DNA of 64,000 nt from Pseudomonadales bacterium. Its GTDB lineage: Bacteria > Pseudomonadota > Gammaproteobacteria > Pseudomonadales > Azotimanducaceae. The translations under genes were made by a program, and so were the position numbers. The DNA lies in NCBI GenBank assembly GCA_019090615.1, contig JAHRVQ010000060.1, forward strand, positions 19,947-83,946. The letters run 5' to 3'. The notes beneath the pieces were generated by a model. It searched no databases, was not told the origin of the DNA, and was given only the letters and a program-made list of their open reading frames with translations. Each line of letters begins with the position of its first letter. Within the stretch, counting starts at the first letter, position 1. This document shows, one piece after another, positions 55,393 to 63,942 of this stretch.

Positions 55393-56349
55393 ATGCCAAC
55401 GCCTACCGACGAAAACGAAATCCTGGGCTGGTTTGATGAGTTGTCTAACTGGGAACGCTGGGGCACAGATGATCGCCTCGGTACGCTTAATCATCTAACA
55501 CCAGCCAAACGCATCCAGTCAACGGCACTGGTGAAGGAAGGTTTTTCAGTTTCCTGTAGCTGGGATATTAAAACCGGCCAACAACCGGGCGCAACCGTTG
55601 AGTCGCAACGGTATATGCTATCAACTGGCCTTGGTTTAGACGAACCGGACCGCCAGAATCTGTTCGGCGCAGGTCGCGCTGGCGCTGCTCAGGAATATAT
55701 AGGCATGGTCTTTCATGGCCTGGATGTTACTCACCTTGATTCATTAGCGCATCTTTTCTGGGATGGCAAAATGTACGGTGGTGCACCCGCTTCCCTGGTC
55801 TCTGACCGTCAGGGCGCACTAAAACACGATGTACTGGCACTCAGCGAAGGGGTCATAACACGCGGTGTGCTGCTGGATATTCCTCGCCTACGGGGTAGAG
55901 ATGTACTGGACGCAGACGACTATGTATATCCTGAAGACCTTGAAGCCGCAGAACAGGCTGCAGGGCTTAAACTGGAACCAGGTGATGTATTGCTGGTTAG
56001 AACCGGCGAAGGGTTTTCCAGAATCCAGGAGAAAAAAAACTACAATGCGAATAAACCCAGGTCCGGTTATCAGGCCGCTTGTTTGCCCTGGTTACATGAA
56101 CGGGGTATTGCCATGATTGGTTCGGACGTGGCCCAGGATGTGAGCCCATCGGGATACAAAAATGTCAGCATGCCCATCCATATGGTCGGTATTGTCGCCA
56201 TGGGCCTCTGGTTAATCGATAATTGTCAGTTAGAGGATTTAGCAAAAACCTGTGCCGAGCTCGGCAGATGGGAATTCCAGTTTATGTTGGCGCCTATTCG
56301 TTTTCAGGGTGTTACTGGCAGCCCTGTCAACCCGTTGGCCATTTTTTAA
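55393..56349 (+). CDS. Cyclase family protein (kynurenine-formamidase-like hydrolase)
   Basis: The product has 318 residues from the ATG at 55393; an in-frame TTG at 55387 is too close to the CGGAGA site. The metal-binding motif is VFHGLDVTHLDSLAHLFW (a variant of HxGTHxDxPxH), and the family plan of kynurenine formamidase/lactonase hydrolases is kept. It would hydrolyse an amide, ester or lactone. The next gene begins 3 bp after its stop. Confidence 0.88.
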   Translation: MPTPTDENEILGWFDELSNWERWGTDDRLGTLNHLTPAKRIQSTALVKEGFSVSCSWDIKTGQQPGATVESQRYMLSTGLGLDEPDRQNLFGAGRAGAAQEYIGMVFHGLDVTHLDSLAHLFWDGKMYGGAPASLVSDRQGALKHDVLALSEGVITRGVLLDIPRLRGRDVLDADDYVYPEDLEAAEQAAGLKLEPGDVLLVRTGEGFSRIQEKKNYNANKPRSGYQAACLPWLHERGIAMIGSDVAQDVSPSGYKNVSMPIHMVGIVAMGLWLIDNCQLEDLAKTCAELGRWEFQFMLAPIRFQGVTGSPVNPLAIF

Positions 56350-56352
56350 TCA

Positions 56353-56904
56353 ATGTTAAAAGTTATTGACACCCCACTTCTAATTGTCGGCAATGGTCCG
56401 GCGGCACTTATCATTGCCAAATTAACCAGCGGTGCCAGCCTCGGCAGCCTGGTTGTTGGCCATCATTCGAGCCAGAATGACAAGATAATCACCTTAAACC
56501 AAAGGTCGCTCGAAATATTAAAACCCCATGGGGTACTTAATATTCTTTTGCCCTATTTTTTAACTTCAACCGATCACGAAAGTAATGGAACAAACCCAAC
56601 TAATGCCGAGCACCCCTGCTCAATCAAAGCCTCCGTATTTGAACAGGTTTTGAAGCATCACTGTGTCGTTAACATGAATATTACTTTATTTGACGGTATG
56701 ACAGTATTTGACATAAAAACTGACCGCCATGCTGCGACAGCAACAATGACCGATGGTAAATCTCATTGGCAGCTCGAAGCGGATACATTTGTTAATGCCT
56801 ATGACCAACCCACCGAGCTTAATGCCGCCATCGCTGCTAGTGCCACAGTTGCAAAGACTATACTGGAAAAAATAAAGGCCAATACCCTGATCACTAACGG
56901 CTAA
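56353..56904 (+). CDS. Short dinucleotide-binding-like protein, function unknown
   Basis: The product has 183 residues. A beta-alpha-beta start LLIVGNGPAALIIAKL resembles an FAD or NAD(P) motif, but the remaining domains of FAD oxidoreductases are missing. There is no membrane segment. It begins 3 bp after the cyclase gene, so translational coupling is probable. It may be a degenerate remnant of a flavoprotein or a small partner protein. Confidence 0.55.
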   Translation: MLKVIDTPLLIVGNGPAALIIAKLTSGASLGSLVVGHHSSQNDKIITLNQRSLEILKPHGVLNILLPYFLTSTDHESNGTNPTNAEHPCSIKASVFEQVLKHHCVVNMNITLFDGMTVFDIKTDRHAATATMTDGKSHWQLEADTFVNAYDQPTELNAAIAASATVAKTILEKIKANTLITNG

Positions 56905-56956
56905 TCAACCCAGTTTCAAACAAACATAGAGCGAATAACAAAGGCCAGAGAATCTA

Positions 56957-58195
56957 TTACTGCTCAGCGAGTGCCTCTATTGTTTCGGCAAATAACACAC
57001 CATCTGCTGTCAAGGCCGCTACTTCTTCGCGGGTTAATGCCAACAGCTCTGTTAACAACGCCTCATTATGCTCTCCAAGGTAGGGTGTCTCTAAAGCGAT
57101 CTCATCAGGGAATTTTGAAAACCGGAACGGATTGCCAGGAATTTCAATTTCTCCAAAACTACGATCTTCTACAGTGCGCACAATACCGCGCTCGATAAAA
57201 TGAGGATGCTGCATTGCTTCAGGCACTGTTAATACGGGCCCTATCGCAAAATGACCCTGTTCGAATTTTTCCAGGATAACCTCTCGATTAGGCTGCTCGC
57301 AAAGCCAATGCTCGATAAAATCCACCACCAGTTGATGATTCTCAAGCCGAGCAGCATTATTTTTGAAGCGCGGATCATCAGCATACTCAGGCCGACCCAA
57401 CATGACACAAAAATCTCGCCAGCGGGTGCCCTGAATAACAATACTATAATATTCCTCATCACCCTTGCCCTTATAAATACCTAAGGGATGTAACAACAAA
57501 TGATGATGACCAGATCGCTTTGGTACAAATTCTCCCTGGGTTGCGCTATAAGATTGGACCCCTACTTCATGCTGGTGAAAATAGGAATCTAGCAAAGAAA
57601 TATCAATAAACTGCCCTTCCCCCGTGCGTTCACGATAGAGCAACGCGGCGTTAATCGCCGCCAGCGCGTGTACCCCAGTGGTCGCATCGCCAATGGCCAA
57701 CTGAGGAAACAGCGGATGACCATCTGCATAACCAATATTATCCAGCACACCAGCATAGGCCGCGGCTATAAAATCATAGCCAGGTTTACCCGATAACGGG
57801 CCTGTTTGTCCAAAACCAGAAATAGAACACATGATAATAGACGGATTAATTGCTTTCACTTGCGCATAGTCAAAGCCCATTCTGCCAATAGCGCCAGCAG
57901 CAAAGTTTTCTATAAATACATCACACTTTTTGATCAGAGAGGTAATTATTTCCTGCCCAGCTTCGGTTTTTGGGTTAATACAAAGACTTTTTTTACCCCG
58001 GTTCTGTTGCAAAAAATAGGAGCTCCGGCCTTTCTTCTTAAACGGCATGGCACGAGTGGCATCACCCAACGGCATCAGCTCGACCTTGATTATTTCAGCT
58101 CCCATTTCCGCCATTAAACGGGTGGTGGTTGGCCCCGCAACCACCTGAGTAAAGTCAAGCACCCTATAACCTGCTAATAAATGGTCCTTTGCCAT
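56957..58195 (-). CDS. CaiB/BaiF (class III) CoA-transferase
   Basis: The product has 412 residues. The family signatures are LDFTQVVAGPTTTRLMAEMGAEIIKVE at the N-terminus, NRGKKSLCINPKTEAG and IGDATTGVHALAAINAALL (with the catalytic Asp). It would move CoA between an acyl donor and a carboxylic acid product of the pathway. This is the right-hand end of the catabolic block. A second, divergent copy lies at 61130-62350. Confidence 0.92.
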   Translation of the reverse strand: MAKDHLLAGYRVLDFTQVVAGPTTTRLMAEMGAEIIKVELMPLGDATRAMPFKKKGRSSYFLQQNRGKKSLCINPKTEAGQEIITSLIKKCDVFIENFAAGAIGRMGFDYAQVKAINPSIIMCSISGFGQTGPLSGKPGYDFIAAAYAGVLDNIGYADGHPLFPQLAIGDATTGVHALAAINAALLYRERTGEGQFIDISLLDSYFHQHEVGVQSYSATQGEFVPKRSGHHHLLLHPLGIYKGKGDEEYYSIVIQGTRWRDFCVMLGRPEYADDPRFKNNAARLENHQLVVDFIEHWLCEQPNREVILEKFEQGHFAIGPVLTVPEAMQHPHFIERGIVRTVEDRSFGEIEIPGNPFRFSKFPDEIALETPYLGEHNEALLTELLALTREEVAALTADGVLFAETIEALAEQ

Positions 58196-58510
58196 TAGAA
58201 CGTCTCCTGTTTATCCTTAATTACCCGTTATCCTTAAAATACCAGCCCTCGGTATTGCCCTAAAACCCGCAACTATTGCCGACTAAATCAGAGCATCCCT
58301 GAGCCTAACTGTATGCAGTCAATATCATTTGACCGTCCTACAATGAACAATTTGTAATGATTTAGCAAAAAACTTGACCACAACCTCTTTGTAAATCGCT
58401 TAAGCCACGTTTTTATCAGCCTGCCAGCTGTGATTATCTTGCTTCGGGTTGACTAATTTCTGTCTGCACCGATAATGGTTGGCTTTATATTTTTGGAAAT
58501 AAAAGCAACC

Positions 58511-59323
58511 GTGACAGATCCACTTTTCCAGATCAAAGGCACAAGCCTGACCGTGGTTGTACTGGAACTATATAACTACTCTCCTTCAGATTTCCTCTCT
58601 CAGTTAACTGATAAAGTACAGGCTGCGGCGCATTTTTTTGAACAATCACCGGTGTTAATCAATCTTGAAAAACTTGTCAGTGATATTCAGGCGGCTGACT
58701 TATTGAATCTTGTTGATCAATGCCGACAACTCCGGCTACAACCTGTGGCAATTAGAGGTAGCCATGATCAATTTGGCGCTATGGTGGAACAAACTGGCCT
58801 TGCCTTGCTGCCTGAAACCAGGAGTAAAGATCGCCCGCTTGAAACGAATCCAGTCACTGATAAAACGCCTGAGGCGACCGATGGCGCAGATAAATCTGCA
58901 ATAGATACAACAAATACTGGGTCGAATGGCACACCTGACAATGAACCAGCCCCAGCAGCGGTTGAAGCCGGCGCTGAGGAAATTACCACCAGCCAGGATC
59001 AAACCACGCAGATAATTAGCCGCCAGATTCGCTCAGGCCAACAGGTTTATTCCGCCGCTGATCTAATCATCATTGGTAACGTCAACGAAGGTGCGGAGGT
59101 TTTAGCCCAGGGTAATATTCATATTTACGGCACCCTGCGTGGCCGCGCACTTGCAGGGGTTCAGGGTAATACCAAAGCAAGAATATTTTGCCAGCAATTG
59201 TCGGCAGAACTAATTGCCATTGCCGGCAATTTCCTGCCTAGCGAGGCCATTCATCAACAAAACTACCCAGACCCAGTACAAGTCTATCGTAACGGCGAAA
59301 ACCTGGAGATATCTGCCTATTGA
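58511..59323 (+). CDS. minC: Septum site-determining protein MinC
   Basis: The product has 270 residues from the GTG at 58511; an ATG at 58475 would add 12 residues without homology to MinC starts. The N-terminal domain begins DPLFQIKGTSLTVVVLEL. After a long Thr/Pro/Ala-rich linker (about 115-180) comes the C-terminal beta-helix (GDVNEGAEVL type: VYSAADLIIIGNVNEG, AQGNIHIYGTLRGRALAG, ARIFCQQLSAELIAIAG). It inhibits FtsZ ring assembly away from midcell. minD lies 299 bp downstream, an unusually wide gap for this operon. Confidence 0.9.
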   Translation: MTDPLFQIKGTSLTVVVLELYNYSPSDFLSQLTDKVQAAAHFFEQSPVLINLEKLVSDIQAADLLNLVDQCRQLRLQPVAIRGSHDQFGAMVEQTGLALLPETRSKDRPLETNPVTDKTPEATDGADKSAIDTTNTGSNGTPDNEPAPAAVEAGAEEITTSQDQTTQIISRQIRSGQQVYSAADLIIIGNVNEGAEVLAQGNIHIYGTLRGRALAGVQGNTKARIFCQQLSAELIAIAGNFLPSEAIHQQNYPDPVQVYRNGENLEISAY

Positions 59324-59622
59324 ATTACATCCATTTATTCATTCATTTTGCAGCCCTTTACGCCCCTTGAACCATTAACACCCTTTACACAAAAAAGTGG
59401 CTCTCAATAATTAATTCAAGGGCCAGGCAAAAAAACGTTTTGAAATATGCTATATCTCGTACCCCAATGCGCTGCGCACCACATTATTTGATCACTATTT
59501 GAGCACTATTCGGTCATTAGTTATGGAATTCGTTGACCGATCTCTCAATCCAGAGCAAACCATGGCAATGAGCGTTAAACAAAAATATTATTATTTATAC
59601 AACCATTAAAAGGAAACCCAGC
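59324..59622. other. Unusually long minC-minD spacer
   Basis: In most gammaproteobacteria minC and minD nearly touch. Here 299 bp separate them. An AT-rich tract and repeated ACTATT words near 59494-59520 could include an extra promoter. No terminator was seen. Confidence 0.4.
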
Positions 59623-60438
59623 TTGGCTAAAATCATTGTAGTAACTTCCGGCAAAGGCGGCGTAGGGAAAACCACTACCAGTGCAGCCATTGGTACCGGG
59701 CTGGCCCAGCGAGGGAACAAAACCGTCATTATCGATTTTGATGTCGGGCTGCGAAACCTTGATCTAATCATGGGATGCGAACGCCGCGTAGTCTACGATT
59801 TTGTCAACGTATTACAGGGTGAAGCTAGCCTCACTCAGGCCCTGATCAAAGATAAACGTACAGATAACCTGTTTATTTTACCCGCCTCGCAAACCCGCGA
59901 TAAAGATGCCCTGACCCAGGAAGGCGTTCAGAAAACCCTCGATGAACTAGCACAAACTTTTGAATATATCATTTGCGACTCTCCAGCTGGCATCGAAAAA
60001 GGCGCTCAAATGGCCCTCTATTTTGCCGACCAGGCCATCATTGTCACCAATCCTGAGGTATCTTCGGTACGCGATTCTGATCGAATACTGGGCATATTAC
60101 AGAGCAAATCCCTCCGCGCTGAAACAGGCGGTGAACCAGTTCAAGAGCATTTATTGTTAACCCGCTACAACCCAACCAGAGTTGCCGCAGGCGAAATGCT
60201 TAGTGTCGAGGATGTTGAGGATATTCTTGCCATACCTTTGCTGGGTGTCATTCCTGAGTCAGAATCTGTCCTTAAAGCATCCAATCAGGGAACACCCGTC
60301 ATCCTTGACGAAGATGCTGAAGCAGGCCAGGCCTACGACGATGCAGTGGAACGTTTACTGGGTAACGAAAAACCACACCGATTTCTGGATGTTAAAAAAA
60401 CCAGTTTCTTTAAACGCTTGTTGGGAGGAAAAACATGA
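59623..60438 (+). CDS. minD: Septum site-determining ATPase MinD
   Basis: The product has 271 residues. The deviant Walker [10 protein letters not shown], the family block [12 protein letters not shown] and the C-terminal amphipathic membrane helix FFKRLLGGK are all present. It recruits MinC and oscillates with MinE. The start is TTG with AAAGGA nine bases upstream. Its stop overlaps the minE ATG by 4 bp. Confidence 0.96.
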   Translation: MAKIIVVTSGKGGVGKTTTSAAIGTGLAQRGNKTVIIDFDVGLRNLDLIMGCERRVVYDFVNVLQGEASLTQALIKDKRTDNLFILPASQTRDKDALTQEGVQKTLDELAQTFEYIICDSPAGIEKGAQMALYFADQAIIVTNPEVSSVRDSDRILGILQSKSLRAETGGEPVQEHLLLTRYNPTRVAAGEMLSVEDVEDILAIPLLGVIPESESVLKASNQGTPVILDEDAEAGQAYDDAVERLLGNEKPHRFLDVKKTSFFKRLLGGKT

Positions 60439-60710
60439 GTATCTTTCGCTATTTTCGTCGCACGAAGTCATCGACTTCTGCCAATACAGCCCGTGATAGA
60501 TTACAGGTCATTGTTGCTCATGAACGCAGCCAGCGGAAACAACCTGATTTCCTGCCTCGAATGCAACAGGAAATACTCGACGTGATAAAAAAATATATTA
60601 ATATCAGTCAGGAGCAAATCTCGGTACAGCTAGACGACAGCGATGACTGTTCAGTGCTGGAACTCAATATCACGCTGCCTGAAGACCTTGCCCAGAGCAG
60701 CGCTAAATAA
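60435..60710 (+). CDS. minE: Cell-division topological specificity factor MinE
   Basis: The product has 91 residues. The N-terminal MinD-interacting/membrane segment (SIFRYFRR) is followed by [12 protein letters not shown] and the C-terminal topological domain. It starts in an ATGA overlap with minD, showing translational coupling. Confidence 0.94.
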   Translation: MSIFRYFRRTKSSTSANTARDRLQVIVAHERSQRKQPDFLPRMQQEILDVIKKYINISQEQISVQLDDSDDCSVLELNITLPEDLAQSSAK

Positions 60711-61129
60711 GTAGCAATTTTCGCTATTGCTATGCTCAGCACTCTAGAGTCAGCAATCAAGAGTCAGCAATCGAATTTAATGAGTCAATGCTAATTAATC
60801 AGCAGGAATTGGTATATAGTCCTAACCTTTAAAGTTTCCTGGGCAGCCATTAAACGCCGCATGGGAATAACTGAATCTTAAGCAAAGAGTTTTGACAACC
60901 AGGTTGAGCGCCCTGAAACCGCGGGCTTTTAGCGACCAGTAACACCGACCAAATACCTCACAGAGCACTCATAGCAGCCTGGTCTCAGAGCCAGGCTTTC
61001 GCAATTCATAAACAGACCTTTAGGCCCGCTGTTATAGCAGCTACTAGAAAGACCGGCCAAATCGAAACTTTACCTGACTTACAAAACATGGTTTATTCCA
61101 TTCAATCGTTTGCAATAAAGGATAAAACC
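60711..61129. other. Intergenic region with duplications and one hairpin
   Basis: The 419-bp gap between minE and the CoA-transferase contains a 15-bp duplication (AGAGTCAGCAATC near 60747-60775) and a hairpin at 60976-60997 (AGCCTGG/CCAGGCT, 8-base loop, then TTTC), possibly a weak terminator. No gene is supported. Confidence 0.45.
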
Positions 61130-62350
61130 ATGCCAGTATCTGGTGAACTGCCGTTAGAAGGACTACGCATAATCGACATGACCACCAATTTGGCAGGGCC
61201 TTTTTGCGGTCAAATGTTAGGTGATTTTGGTGCCGATGTCATTAAACTAGAATCACCGCTCACGAATGGCGACATGACCAGAAAACTGGGCCCAATGCAT
61301 AAAGACTCTGTTAGTTGGCATTTTCAGAACGTTAATCGTAACAAGCGCAGTATCGCCGTTGATATCGGGCAAACTGAAGGCCAGGAAATATTCCTCAAGC
61401 TTTTAGAAGATGCGGACATTTTAATTGAAAACACCAAAACAGGTTCACTGGAAAAATTTGGTTTAGGCTACGATCAATGCCTCAAAGAGCGATTTCCAAC
61501 ACTCATCCATTGTGCTATCAGTGGCTTTGGCCGAACCGGCCCCTACGCCAAATATCCCGGTTATGACCCAGTAGGCCAGGCCTATGGCGGCTTGATGAGC
61601 CTAAACGGCGAAGTTGATGGCGACCCACTACGCTGCGCTTTTTACATTAGCGACGTATCAACTGGGCTGCACGCCTGTGTGGGTATATTACTCGCATTAC
61701 AGGAACGAAATAAATCTGGCTTAGGCCAACAGATTGATCTTGCGCTGGTAGACTGCACCCAGGTGCTACAACAACAATTTGTTAGTCACTGGCTTGGCGG
61801 CGGTGATGATTACAAACCAAAACGCCTGGGTAATCAGTATCCAGGGGCAACACCCGCTGAAATCTTTAAAACAGGTGACGGGCATATCACCCTATTAGCC
61901 GCCCGCAGACCACATTTTGCTATGCTCTGCGAATTGATCGGCCGGCCGGAATTAGTTACCGATAGCCGTTATGCAACGCTCAAAGCGCGCAACAATAACC
62001 GCCTTGAACTTAAGGCAGACCTGGAACAAAGCTTTAAAGACCTGGAAGCAGAAACTCTGGCAGAACAGCTACTTGAAAAAGGCATTCCAGCCGCCGCGAT
62101 ACTGGATATACCCTCAGCCATGCAGCACAAACAGGCCAAAGCGCGAGAAATGCTCATCGACCAGGATGGCTTCAGAGGCCAGGGGTTTGCTATAAAGATG
62201 AGTCGCACTCCTGCAAAAATTTCGGCAGCTGCGCCTCGATTTGGGGAGCATAATCGCAGCATTCTGCACACCCTGGGGCTTAGCGATGCTGAAATTGATC
62301 ACCTGGAAACCAGGCAGATTATTGCTGAAGTCGCTACCAATAATCACTAA
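61130..62350 (+). CDS. CaiB/BaiF (class III) CoA-transferase (second copy)
   Basis: The product has 406 residues from the ATG at 61130, chosen because AAAGGA is seven bases upstream; an ATG at 61088 lacks a site. Signatures: IDMTTNLAGPFCGQMLGDFGADVIKLE, NVNRNKRSIAVDI, YISDVSTGLHACVGILLAL (catalytic Asp). It is related to, but clearly diverged from, the gene at 56957-58195. The acyl group it handles is unknown. Confidence 0.92.
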   Translation: MPVSGELPLEGLRIIDMTTNLAGPFCGQMLGDFGADVIKLESPLTNGDMTRKLGPMHKDSVSWHFQNVNRNKRSIAVDIGQTEGQEIFLKLLEDADILIENTKTGSLEKFGLGYDQCLKERFPTLIHCAISGFGRTGPYAKYPGYDPVGQAYGGLMSLNGEVDGDPLRCAFYISDVSTGLHACVGILLALQERNKSGLGQQIDLALVDCTQVLQQQFVSHWLGGGDDYKPKRLGNQYPGATPAEIFKTGDGHITLLAARRPHFAMLCELIGRPELVTDSRYATLKARNNNRLELKADLEQSFKDLEAETLAEQLLEKGIPAAAILDIPSAMQHKQAKAREMLIDQDGFRGQGFAIKMSRTPAKISAAAPRFGEHNRSILHTLGLSDAEIDHLETRQIIAEVATNNH

Positions 62351-62425
62351 GGGGGGGAATGCGACCCCTAATACCAAAATCAAACAACCGGTTAAACCTG
62401 GCATTACAGACGAAGTTATTAGCCG

Positions 62426-63028
62426 TTATCTGTTAGGCCCTCTATTTGCCCGTTTGTATTTACTCTGATATTCACGCCTCTGTTTTGTGATTTCATAGAG
62501 AACGATCCCGGTTGTTGTACCAAGATTTAAACTCTCAATCATGCCGAACATTGGTATTGAAACACAAAACTCGCTTCGCTCAACAGCTAAATCACTGATA
62601 CCGCTAGACTCATTACCAAACCATATTGCTAGCTTCGGTACAGTATAGTCTGCTTCATGGAGGATAACGTTTTGTTTTCCCTTAACATGCGGGGAGGTTA
62701 CAACAGAAACAAAGCTGTTTTTTTCCAGGTGATCAAGGCACTTTTCAGTAGTATCGAAGCGCTTTACAAAACTCCATTTAATAGCAGACACCGAGGTTTT
62801 ATTAAGAGATTTCCGCGCTTTCATTTCATCCCAGTCGTCTGGCAATGATTTACGACTGTCCACTATGTAAGTTTTTTCTACACCCAGCGCATTAACATTT
62901 CGAATAACAGTGCCAATATTCTTTATATCATTGGGATTTTCAAGTACCGCAACCAGGTTCTTACAGCGATACGCTTTTATTTCATCGGCTCTTTGCCTGA
63001 CAGAACTCTTTGGATCTTCCATCGTCAT
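62426..63028 (-). CDS. SpoU/TrmH-type RNA 2'-O-methyltransferase family protein
   Basis: The product has 200 residues from the ATG at 63028, preferred over upstream in-frame TTG because GAGGTG lies nearby. SPOUT knot motifs are readable: NIGTVIRNVNALGV (motif 1), IWFGNESSGIS (motif 2) and SIPMFGMIESLNLGTTTGIVLYE (motif 3). It would methylate ribose 2'-OH in tRNA or rRNA; the target is not assignable. Confidence 0.9.
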   Translation of the reverse strand: MTMEDPKSSVRQRADEIKAYRCKNLVAVLENPNDIKNIGTVIRNVNALGVEKTYIVDSRKSLPDDWDEMKARKSLNKTSVSAIKWSFVKRFDTTEKCLDHLEKNSFVSVVTSPHVKGKQNVILHEADYTVPKLAIWFGNESSGISDLAVERSEFCVSIPMFGMIESLNLGTTTGIVLYEITKQRREYQSKYKRANRGPNR

Positions 63029-63122
63029 CTCTACGCACCTCGACAGCGCCTGGCGCCGCAATAGCAATCAAGCGTTAGCCAGAACAGCTGGTAATTTTCA
63101 TAAGCGACTGTTAATTACCTGC

Positions 63123-63518
63123 TCAGCTGCTGGCTGGCTGATGAAATTCGATAACATTCCTATCTGGGTCTCTTATAAAAAAGAATTTTGCGCCTTCAAA
63201 CTCCACTTCACCAGTAATTGTAATACCAAGCTCCGTCACAAACTTGAGCGCTGACACCACGTTATTCACTTCAAACGCGACATGAGTATAACCTGTATGT
63301 TTTATCGGCATATCCATAAGGACATTTTCCGCACCGTCGGCATCAGCATTGAGAATAAAATTTATATTGACGCCTGACGGATGCTCCATAATGGCGACAG
63401 GTTCTGGCCCAACCGGACCCGCCAGGAATATAAAACCTAGCTTTTCGTAAAATTCTCTGGAGACATTTAGGTCTTTAACTCTTAGGCCAATGTGATTAAT
63501 TCTAGTAATTTCTTCCAT
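63123..63518 (-). CDS. VOC (glyoxalase-fold) family protein
   Basis: The product has 131 residues. Both beta-alpha-beta modules are seen: INHIGLRVKDLNVSREFYEKLGF and HVAFEVNNVVSALKFV, with the terminal RDPDRNVIEFHQP. His and Glu metal-ligand positions are plausible at His9 and the C-terminal Glu. Probable epimerase, lyase or glyoxalase-like metal enzyme with unknown substrate. No operon partner. Confidence 0.85.
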   Translation of the reverse strand: MEEITRINHIGLRVKDLNVSREFYEKLGFIFLAGPVGPEPVAIMEHPSGVNINFILNADADGAENVLMDMPIKHTGYTHVAFEVNNVVSALKFVTELGITITGEVEFEGAKFFFIRDPDRNVIEFHQPASS

Positions 63519-63547
63519 GATATTCTCTCTACTTAACTTATGCCGTT

Positions 63548-63580
63548 GTTGCCAGGCTCAGTTGCCAGGCTCAGTTGCCA
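63548..63580. repeat. 13-bp tandem repeat
   Basis: GTTGCCAGGCTCA occurs twice and a third partial copy follows, directly upstream of the VOC gene (minus-strand start). Confidence 0.85.
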
Positions 63581-63645
63581 CTTTAATCGTTGACTCTAAC
63601 GCTTTATTGAACAAAGTCGCTAGGCGGCAAAGTATACCCTCATCA

Positions 63646-63678
63646 ATTCGTCATCGATTCGTCATCGATTCGTCATCA
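63646..63678. repeat. 11-bp tandem repeat
   Basis: Three head-to-tail copies of ATTCGTCATC(G/A) lie between the VOC gene and the transposase remnant. Confidence 0.85.
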
Positions 63679-63699
63679 ATGAATCCTTACTTAACTTAA

Positions 63700-63888
63700 T
63701 TAGCATACCGGCAGCTGATGAAATTGGTTATCAATAGTATGTTATCCCAAACTGAGGGTGTATGGGATCAGGTTGACCCACAGGGCAATCATAAAGGCTT
63801 GGCTTCCGAAATTGGTATGTCGATGGTTTTACATACCCATACCAGGCAGCTGGATTATCACCCGCATATTCATATTGTAGTGGTCTAA
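63700..63888 (+). pseudogene. IS91-family transposase remnant
   Basis: An open frame of about 62 codons reads YRQLMKLV, then GLASEIGMSMVLHTHTRQL and DYHPHIHIVVV before a stop. The blocks SEIGMSMVLHTHTRQLDYHP and HPHIHIVVV are the conserved His-rich HUH-region of IS91/ISCR-type rolling-circle transposases. The rest of the gene (upstream N-terminus and downstream Tyr motif) is absent, so it is a fragment. The stop falls where an IS3-type element appears to begin. Confidence 0.72.
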
Positions 63889-63942
63889 TGGCACCGGACA
63901 AATTAATTAGAGACAATAAAGGTCTAAAGTTAAGGTGTCAAA

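Noticed and set aside
63731..63916. Minus-strand 61-residue frame at the right edge
   Set aside because: It reads the complement of the IS91-type fragment; the plus strand shows the recognisable His-rich transposase motif.
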